Positions 58,652-64,000 of a DNA stretch of 64,000 nucleotides are shown here, one piece after another. The notes beneath the pieces are model-generated. The model was not told the DNA's origin. It saw only the letters and a program-made list of their open reading frames with translations, and made no database searches. This DNA comes from Bacillota bacterium (GTDB lineage Bacteria; Bacillota; Clostridia; Christensenellales; SZUA-584): positions 1-64,000 of the forward strand of contig JAEYOE010000023.1 of assembly GCA_023412005.1 (NCBI GenBank), given 5' to 3'. Position numbers and translations under genes: made by a program. Within the stretch, counting starts at the first letter, position 1, and the number at the start of each line of letters is the position of its first letter.

Positions 58652-59530
58652 ATGTATTATATCATTTTTAACCCCACTGCCGGCGCAGGACGTTCTAAGA
58701 AAGTGATGCAGGCGGTTGAAACTCAACTCAAGCAAAAAGCCGTTCCGTATCAGATCACAGAAACCAAGCATCAAAAGCACGCCGCTTTGCTCGCCCGTGA
58801 AGCCGTCGGTAAAGGCTACAGCGGTATACTATCCGTCGGAGGCGACGGCACACTGCTGGAAGTGGCCGGCGCACTCTATAACACGTCCGAAACGCTGGGT
58901 GTTATTCCGGCGGGCACCGGCAACGATTTTCGACGTGCCATCGGCGTTCCGAAGGACCCAATAGAAGCGCTTGAGGTGATTCTCGGCGGCTACAGCCAAA
59001 AGGTAGACATCGGTATTCTCGGCGATAATCTGCCGTTTATCAATGTAGCAGGCACCGGTTTCGACGTTGAAGTGATTCGCAATCTCGAAAAAGTTCGTCG
59101 GTCTTTCACCGGCGGTTTCGCTTATTTTCTGGCGATCTTGTTAACGCTCTGTAAGCATAAAAGCATCGATATGACACTTACGGTTAACGGAGAAAAGCTG
59201 CATCGCAAGGTGCTGCTGGTTGCGGTGGCCAACGGAAAAGCTTTTGGCGGCGGCCTTCAGGTAGCCCCGGATGCAGATGTGACAGACGGCCTATTTAACG
59301 TTTTAATCGTGAATCAGGTTCCGCGTCGGCGCATTTTGATTGAGCTTCCCAAGCTGAAAAAAGGGCAGATTAAAGAGATATCTGTCTCGGAGCAGCTCAC
59401 GTGCAGCCAAATCGAAATCGTTGCAGATCCGCCTCAGTATTTTGAAATTGACGGCGATGTCATTGGACAAACGCCCGCCACGCTGACGGTTAAGCCCTCG
59501 GCACTTCGTGTGTTTTGCCCTCGCCCTTAA
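58652..59530 (+). CDS. YegS/BmrU-type lipid kinase
   Basis: A 292-residue diacylglycerol/lipid kinase-family protein: YYIIFNPTAGAGRSKK (1-17), SVGGDGTLLEVAGAL (nucleotide loop GGDGT), IPAGTGNDFRRAIG and the C-terminal beta domain (NGKAFGGGLQVAPDADVTDGLFNV ... PPQYFEIDGDVIG). Phosphorylates membrane lipids such as diacylglycerol or undecaprenol-linked ones. The ATG at 58652 is the conserved start although its SD is weak. Confidence 0.93.
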   Translation: MYYIIFNPTAGAGRSKKVMQAVETQLKQKAVPYQITETKHQKHAALLAREAVGKGYSGILSVGGDGTLLEVAGALYNTSETLGVIPAGTGNDFRRAIGVPKDPIEALEVILGGYSQKVDIGILGDNLPFINVAGTGFDVEVIRNLEKVRRSFTGGFAYFLAILLTLCKHKSIDMTLTVNGEKLHRKVLLVAVANGKAFGGGLQVAPDADVTDGLFNVLIVNQVPRRRILIELPKLKKGQIKEISVSEQLTCSQIEIVADPPQYFEIDGDVIGQTPATLTVKPSALRVFCPRP

Positions 59531-59554
59531 CCAAATGCTTAAATGCAGTTTAAC

Positions 59555-59580
59555 AGACGGCTCTTGCGGGCCGTTTTTCT
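59555..59580 (+). terminator. Terminator of the lipid kinase gene
   Basis: ACGGC (59557-59561) / GCCGT (59570-59574), then TTTTCTTTT. Confidence 0.65.
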
Positions 59581-59631
59581 TTTGCCCGCCTTATGGTATA
59601 ATCGTTTTATATTTGATTATTGAGGTGTCCT

Positions 59632-60741
59632 GTGTACACAAATAAGAATACAAAAAAGAAGCATCGCCTGTCGCGTAAAACAATTTTGTTTTTCAGTGCC
59701 ATATCGCTGGCCGCTGTTGTTTTGCTGACCGGCATTATCGTTATTTTAACGGCCGGAAAAGACCTGAAAGACACAATGAAACAGATGCCGTTTCCAGCGG
59801 GCTCCGGGCATTACGTTGTCGGCCGCAACATTGTTTATATCGACAACGATCTGCTGACATGTACCAACAGTTCTCTCGGCACAGTCTGGCAGTTAAGGCT
59901 TTTCTCCGGCGGCCTGAATTTTACCGTCAACAACAGCCTCATTGCCGCTACGGGTCAGGGTGTGGTGCAGGTAATCAATGCAAACGGTGAGCATCGGTTT
60001 TCCAAACAGCTGGACGGCGACATCGAATCGGCCAGAGTCGGTAAGGACATGGTGGCCGTGTATATTCAGCAGCACCTTGAAAACAAAACGCCTGCGTATA
60101 TCATCGTGTTTGATCTTGTGGGTGAGCAGCTCTTTTTGCTCGATGTTACCGACAGACACGTGCTCGATTATGGTTTTGATGAAATCAGCGACGCGCTTTA
60201 TGTGCTTGAGCTGGATGTATCGGGCAGCGTCCCTGTGTCATGCATCTCCACATACAAACCTAGCACTCAGGCCATCACCATGATTAAAGAGCTTAAAGAT
60301 CAACTGGTCAGCGCCGTGTATTGGATCAACGGCAAGATCTATGCGATCGGCACCAATCATCTCACGGTATACCAGCCTTTGAGCTCAGACGACAAACAGT
60401 TCATCACATACGGATGGATGCTCGAAGACGTCTATCAGTCGGATGACCCCAAGTTTGTATATGTTCCGACCGGAAGTGATAACATGTTTGATGTGGCGCG
60501 CATCATAAGGCCATCCGGCAGCGAGATAAAAATCAATCTTCCTCCCGGTGTTTTTCGGATTCTGCATCACGGCGAAAAGATATATTGTTTTGCAAACAAG
60601 CAGCTTTTCGTTTATACTGGGGAAGGAAAATATTTAAGGACGTACGATTTTCCGTTTGAAATTACCGGTGTGGAGCGTGCAGTTGATGAACAGGTCTTTA
60701 TCGAGCATGACGGCTCAGTGTCTATGATGCCGCTGCCATAA
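59632..60741 (+). CDS. DUF5711-like membrane-anchored beta-propeller protein
   Basis: A 369-residue protein: a basic start (KKKHRLSRK), one membrane helix (about 18-42), and an extracytoplasmic part made of repeated beta blades (GRNIVYIDNDLLTCTNSSLG, NGEHRFSKQLDG, NGKIYAIGTNHLTVYQ, GEKIYCFANKQLFVYT). It resembles the DUF5711 family found next to cvpA in Clostridia. Start at the GTG at 59632 behind GAGGTG; an in-frame TTG lies four codons earlier. The extended -10 TGGTATAAT (TATAAT at 59597-59602) is close upstream. Function unknown; cell-division or envelope role is a guess. Confidence 0.7.
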   Translation: MYTNKNTKKKHRLSRKTILFFSAISLAAVVLLTGIIVILTAGKDLKDTMKQMPFPAGSGHYVVGRNIVYIDNDLLTCTNSSLGTVWQLRLFSGGLNFTVNNSLIAATGQGVVQVINANGEHRFSKQLDGDIESARVGKDMVAVYIQQHLENKTPAYIIVFDLVGEQLFLLDVTDRHVLDYGFDEISDALYVLELDVSGSVPVSCISTYKPSTQAITMIKELKDQLVSAVYWINGKIYAIGTNHLTVYQPLSSDDKQFITYGWMLEDVYQSDDPKFVYVPTGSDNMFDVARIIRPSGSEIKINLPPGVFRILHHGEKIYCFANKQLFVYTGEGKYLRTYDFPFEITGVERAVDEQVFIEHDGSVSMMPLP

Positions 60742-60761
60742 AGACGCTTTGGAGGAATGCC

Positions 60762-61469
60762 ATGAATCTGGTAACTGTCGTATTGATATTGCTGATACTG
60801 ATCACGGCGCTTGAGGGAATCCATCGCGGCTTTTTAAGATCCGCTTTTAACCTCGGCGCATTTTTTCTGTCCGTCATTACCTCGTATCTCTTCTACCCTG
60901 TTGTGTCCTCCGCGGTTAAGGCGAATTCATCTTTATTTAACTTCCTGACCTATTACACCGAGGGTGCTGAAAAAATCGCTTCGTTTGAAAACACAAAGCT
61001 GCTGGTGAGTCAGCTCTCTCCGGCACAGCTGAATGACATCATTTCAACATCGGATGTGTCAGAACCGTTTTCGTCGTTAATTCGCCAAAACGTTGAAGCG
61101 AAGGCTTTTGCCTCGAGTGGTTTTAATACCATCGGTGATTATTACAATATGACCATCGTATCGGCAGTCGTCAACATCATTGCTTTTCTGGCCGTCTTCC
61201 TGATCGCGCGTTTGATTTTTGCGTTTGTACTGGGTGCCATCGATTACACTGTGGAGTTTCCGGAATTGCGCCAGTATGATCGCACTACCGGCGCATTGTT
61301 CGGCGTGCTTCGCGGTATAATGTTCTGCTTTTTAATTATGACCGTGATGCCTGTTGTGTTCCTTATCATGCCTGTTGAAAAGATTACCCATTACTTCAAT
61401 GCCTCGGGGCTCGCACTGTTTTTCTCCGACAACAACTTCTTTCTGCATTTTATACGCGGGGTCGTTTAG
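60762..61469 (+). CDS. CvpA-family membrane protein
   Basis: A 235-residue protein with four membrane segments (about 2-20, 27-47, 128-155, 185-205) and the CvpA-type start VVLILLILITALEGIHRGFLRSAFNLGAFFLSVITSYLFYP. An extra extracytoplasmic stretch (50-125) separates helices 2 and 3. GGAGG lies before the ATG. 20 bases behind the DUF5711-like gene, so co-transcribed. CvpA proteins influence envelope integrity; mechanism unknown. Confidence 0.87.
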   Translation: MNLVTVVLILLILITALEGIHRGFLRSAFNLGAFFLSVITSYLFYPVVSSAVKANSSLFNFLTYYTEGAEKIASFENTKLLVSQLSPAQLNDIISTSDVSEPFSSLIRQNVEAKAFASSGFNTIGDYYNMTIVSAVVNIIAFLAVFLIARLIFAFVLGAIDYTVEFPELRQYDRTTGALFGVLRGIMFCFLIMTVMPVVFLIMPVEKITHYFNASGLALFFSDNNFFLHFIRGVV

Positions 61470-61488
61470 CACCCCACAGCATTATGAG

Positions 61489-61518
61489 GCTCCCGGGAAA
61501 TACCCCGAGAGCTTTTTT
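61489..61518 (+). terminator. Terminator of cvpA unit
   Basis: GCTCCCGGG (61489-61497) / CCCGAGAGC (61504-61512) with one mismatch, then TTTTTT, whose last T is the first base of the first parS site. Confidence 0.8.
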
Positions 61519-61533
61519 GTTTCACGTGAAACA
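61518..61533. promoter_or_regulatory. parS site 1
   Basis: TGTTTCACGTGAAACA, a perfect match to the conserved 16-bp parS palindrome bound by chromosomal ParB. It abuts the cvpA terminator. Confidence 0.97.
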
Positions 61534-61557
61534 TTCTTGATGTTTAGAATGTGCCAT

Positions 61558-61573
61558 TGTTTCACGTGAAACA
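61558..61573. promoter_or_regulatory. parS site 2
   Basis: A second perfect TGTTTCACGTGAAACA, 40 bases from the first (start to start). ParB loads here and spreads; the pair lies 79 bases from the end of parB. Confidence 0.97.
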
Positions 61574-61612
61574 TTGATCATGCCGATAATTAACTTTTAC
61601 AGCTAACGGTAT

Positions 61613-61638
61613 AAAAAAACCACGCGCGAAGGCGTGGT
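61613..61638 (-). terminator. Terminator of parA-parB
   Basis: Minus-strand ACCACGC (61638-61632) / GCGTGGT (61625-61619) with a 6-base loop, then TTTTTT, 14 bases past the parB stop. Confidence 0.88.
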
Positions 61639-61651
61639 GATAAGCTTGTTC

Positions 61652-62509
61652 TTATTTGTTTGTCATCAGAAAATCAAACAACGCATTCAACTGTTCTTGG
61701 TTATAATACTGAAGTATGATCTTGCCGCGCTTTAAATCCCCCGCGATTTGAACGCGTGTGCCGAGTGCTGCCGTCAGTGTTTTTTCCGCCTCTTCAATTT
61801 CCGGCGCAGTCTCTTTGCTTGCAGCAGCCACCGGAACTGTTTTGCTTAATGTTTTAATCAATTCTTCAGCCGCTCTGACGGACAAACCTTGCGCGATTAT
61901 TTTTTGGGCCAAGCGCTGCTTATCCTCGTCTCGCTCGAGTGCCACCAAACAGCGCGCGTGCCCCGATGATAATTCACCGGCAATAACGAGGCTTCTCACG
62001 CTTTCCGGTAAAGAAAGCAGCCGTAATGTGTTGGCCACGGCACTGCGCGATTTTCCGAGACGGCTGGATAACTCATCTTGCGTCAGGTTGTGCTCATCCA
62101 TCAGCATGCGCATCGCCTGCGCTTCCTCAATCGGATTTAAATCCTCTCGTTGCAGGTTCTCCACCAGAGAGACTTCCATCAGCTCAGTCTGCGAATATTC
62201 TTTGACGATGACAGGAACTTCTTTTAACCCGGCCAGTCTTGCTGCACGGTAACGCCGTTCACCCGCAATAATCGTGTATCGGCTCCCATTAGCCTGAACG
62301 ATAATTGGCTGAACGATGCCGTATGTCTGTACCGATTGAGCGAGTTCTTCGAGCTTCTCGCTGTCGAAATGTTTTCTCGGCTGCGCCGCATTCGGGTCAA
62401 TATCATTGACACTGACCGTTTTAATACCATCGATTCTTTCCTCGGCGGTCATGGAAGACGCGTCTTCTATCAGAGCGCCAAGGCCTTTGCCCAATCTTTG
62501 CTGTTTCAT
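61652..62509 (-). CDS. parB: Chromosome partitioning protein ParB
   Basis: A 285-residue CTPase clamp: N-terminal NPRKHFD-type segment read as DPNAAQPRKHFDSEKLEEL, GERRYRAARLAGLKEVPVIV (CTP box), the HTH TQDELSSRLGKSRSAVANTLRLL and a C-terminal dimerisation domain. Its start overlaps the parA stop by four bases (ATGA). Two parS sites lie just downstream. Confidence 0.96.
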   Translation of the reverse strand: MKQQRLGKGLGALIEDASSMTAEERIDGIKTVSVNDIDPNAAQPRKHFDSEKLEELAQSVQTYGIVQPIIVQANGSRYTIIAGERRYRAARLAGLKEVPVIVKEYSQTELMEVSLVENLQREDLNPIEEAQAMRMLMDEHNLTQDELSSRLGKSRSAVANTLRLLSLPESVRSLVIAGELSSGHARCLVALERDEDKQRLAQKIIAQGLSVRAAEELIKTLSKTVPVAAASKETAPEIEEAEKTLTAALGTRVQIAGDLKRGKIILQYYNQEQLNALFDFLMTNK

Positions 62510-63279
62510 GAATTCCCGCCACCGCCTTGAAGTATCTCGTTAGCCAAATCGTTATAGCACTGAGATCCAAGGCACGCCGCGTCATATCGAATAACGGGCA
62601 GCCCAAAGCTCGGTGCTTCCCCAAGCCTGACGTTTCTTGGAATAATGGTTTGATAAACTTTGTTTTTGAAATACTTTTTAACTTCCTCCACCACCTGAAT
62701 CGACAGGTTGGTGCGTCCGTCGAACATCGTCAGCACAACGCCCTCCACCTCAAGGCTCGTGTTCAAATTCGTTTTTACGAGCTTAATCGTATTGATTAAT
62801 TGAGACAGACCCTCCAGCGCATAATACTCGCACTGTATGGGAACGAGTATTTTATCGGCAGCTGTCAGCGCGTTGATTGTAATCAGCCCGAGCGACGGTG
62901 GACAATCCATAAATATATAATCATAATGATCTTTGACGGGCTTCAATGCCGTTTTCAAAATCTGCTCGCGGGCCATGCGCGAAACCAGCTCCACCTCGGC
63001 ACCCACCAAATCGATATTGGCCGGCAGAATATCAAGTGTATCAATCATTGTTCCGATAATGGCTGTTTCGGCATCCGCATTGTTTATCAGCACATCATAA
63101 ACGGATGACTTAAGCATACTTTTTTCAATACCGAGACCGCTTGTCGAATTGCCCTGCGGATCGATATCAATGAGCAACACGCGTTTTCCCTTCTCCGCAA
63201 TGCAGGCACTTAAGTTAACAGCCGTTGTCGTCTTGCCAACGCCGCCCTTCTGGTTGGCAATGGCGATTATTTTCGACAT
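62506..63279 (-). CDS. parA: Chromosome partitioning ATPase ParA (Soj)
   Basis: A 257-residue deviant Walker ATPase: KGGVGKTTTAVNLSA (11-25), LLIDIDPQGNSTSGLG, YIFMDCPPSLGLITINAL and PIQCEYYALEGLSQL. Short Soj-type without an HTH. The ATG at 63279 behind GGAGGA is certain; the open frame continues upstream without coding character. A minus-strand TATAAT (63313-63308) precedes it. Confidence 0.97.
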   Translation of the reverse strand: MSKIIAIANQKGGVGKTTTAVNLSACIAEKGKRVLLIDIDPQGNSTSGLGIEKSMLKSSVYDVLINNADAETAIIGTMIDTLDILPANIDLVGAEVELVSRMAREQILKTALKPVKDHYDYIFMDCPPSLGLITINALTAADKILVPIQCEYYALEGLSQLINTIKLVKTNLNTSLEVEGVVLTMFDGRTNLSIQVVEEVKKYFKNKVYQTIIPRNVRLGEAPSFGLPVIRYDAACLGSQCYNDLANEILQGGGGNS

Positions 63280-63447
63280 ATGGTTTCTCCTCCGTTTCAT
63301 TGTCAACATTATAAAGCAAAAGCGCTCGGTTGGAAAGAGTACCCTTAGCAAATCGCGCAAAACCATTTGATTTTGATTCGTTTTATCAAAGATGTTAACA
63401 AATTGTATCATCGTAAAGAAACTAATGGCACAGATAATGAAATATGG

Positions 63448-63460
63448 TATACTAACCACT
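63448..63460 (+). promoter_or_regulatory. Extended -10 giving a near-leaderless VTT-protein transcript
   Basis: TATGGTATACT (TATACT at 63448-63453) lies seven bases before the ATG at 63461 and no SD is present, the same arrangement as at rsmA. Confidence 0.5.
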
Positions 63461-64000
63461 ATGAAAATATCGAAAAAACAGGTAATCTGGATCGCCGTAT
63501 TGCTTACCATACTTGCCGCTTTGGCTGTTCTTTATTATATCGGTAAAAACAACGGCTGGTTCACACTTTTTGAATCTCAGGAGAAGCTGCAGGAATACGT
63601 TGCGTCCTTCGGTGCCTGGGCACCGCTCGCATTTTTTGCACTGCAATTTTTGCAGGTTATTATTTCTCCGATTCCGGGCAGCGTCACCACGCTGGTGGGC
63701 GGCGTTCTCTTCGGGTTTTTAAACGGCTTCCTGCTATCTTTCGCTGCAGTTTTTATCGGCTCGCTTGGTGCTTTTATGCTTGGTAAAAAATTCGGACGCC
63801 CGCTGGTGGAACGTATTGCAGGCAAAAGCATTGTCGAAAAATACATGGATTCCGTCTCTTCCAGACAGCGTATTCTTCTGATACTGATGTTCTTGTTTCC
63901 ATTTTTTCCGGATGATGTGCTTTGTTTGATTGCTGGCTTAAGCGCAATGAGCCTTCCGTCCTTTGCTTTGATCATGATACTCACTCGCCCTTGGGGACTG
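63461..64000 (+). CDS. TVP38/TMEM64-family (VTT domain) membrane protein, truncated by the window edge
   Basis: The first 180 residues of an integral membrane protein; no stop before the edge. A first membrane helix (about 8-27), then the VTT domain: FALQFLQVIISPIPGSVTTLVGGVLFGFLNG (re-entrant loop), GSLGAFMLGKKFGRPLVER and LMFLFPFFPDDVLCLIAGLSAMS. Such DedA-superfamily proteins move lipids or lipid carriers across membranes; the substrate here is unknown. Divergent from parA. Confidence 0.88.
   Translation, partial: MKISKKQVIWIAVLLTILAALAVLYYIGKNNGWFTLFESQEKLQEYVASFGAWAPLAFFALQFLQVIISPIPGSVTTLVGGVLFGFLNGFLLSFAAVFIGSLGAFMLGKKFGRPLVERIAGKSIVEKYMDSVSSRQRILLILMFLFPFFPDDVLCLIAGLSAMSLPSFALIMILTRPWGL

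Overview
The window looks like a chromosomal segment of an anaerobic, low-to-mid GC Bacillota bacterium of class Clostridia; the exact family cannot be read from it. Supporting signs are a long SRP RNA with an Alu domain, the gyrA-gyrB-remB block, the tilS-hpt-ftsH block, the homocysteine (aspartate-semialdehyde sulfurtransferase) cluster found mainly in anaerobes, a BlaI/BlaR1-like pair, a single-chain FGAM synthase of about 1230 residues, good Shine-Dalgarno (SD) sequences and frequent TTG or GTG starts. The presence of parA-parB with two parS sites, gyrA/gyrB, mnmE/mnmG and an outgoing rRNA promoter suggests a place in the origin-proximal half, although dnaA, dnaN and the rpmH-rnpA-yidC block are not here.

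Layout. 1-190: tandem strong promoters pointing left out of the window, very likely for an rRNA operon. 584-2026 (+): DUF2089 regulator, YvlB-like, a small protein and YvlD-like membrane protein. 2505-23197 (-): rsmA; a small protein behind a candidate GEMM/c-di-GMP-type riboswitch; ftsH, hpt, tilS; mnmG, mnmE; an ANTAR regulator; prs, a PHP phosphoesterase, a hot-dog thioesterase, a GNAT and a lipoprotein PBP; ywlE, Sua5, a VanY-type peptidase and the three-gene homocysteine cluster. 23378-24478 (+): ychF. 24689-28258 (-): a lipoprotein, then serC-serA-ppiB. 28641-34683 (+): greA-lysS, a Pro/Thr-tailed membrane protein, dus, mreB and an LCP ligase. 34891-44043 (-): an anchored solute-binding protein, nadE and glycerol-1-phosphate dehydrogenase, then remB-gyrB-gyrA. 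44355-52108 (+): purL, an exported oxidoreductase-fold lipoprotein and a BlaI/M56 pair. 52158-55583 (-): hpf, SRP RNA, purA and a divergent MltG. 55681-57037 (+): a WYL regulator and a VOC protein. 57163-58456 (-): CcdA-TlpA thiol-redox pair with an IS3-type terminal-repeat fossil beside it. 58652-61469 (+): lipid kinase, DUF5711-like protein, CvpA. Then two parS sites, parB-parA (-), and a truncated TVP38/VTT membrane protein at the right edge.

Functionally the window is mostly housekeeping: translation and tRNA modification (rsmA, tilS, mnmE/G, Sua5, dus, lysS, hpf, SRP RNA), nucleotide supply (purL, purA, prs, hpt), amino-acid synthesis (serA/serC feeding one-carbon units; homocysteine), cell envelope (PBP, VanY-type, MltG, LCP, MreB) and chromosome topology and segregation (gyrase, ParABS). 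No prophage, CRISPR array, intact insertion sequence, tRNA or complete rRNA gene was seen. The most unusual signals are regulatory or residue-level: a candidate GEMM riboswitch over an unknown 92-residue protein; an ANTAR protein without its phospho-acceptor and with a terminator-like leader; a perfect 10+10 bp palindrome before blaI/M56; rsmA and VTT promoters placed so that the mRNAs should be leaderless; an atypical MltG; and GyrA with Met where Asp or Glu is expected.
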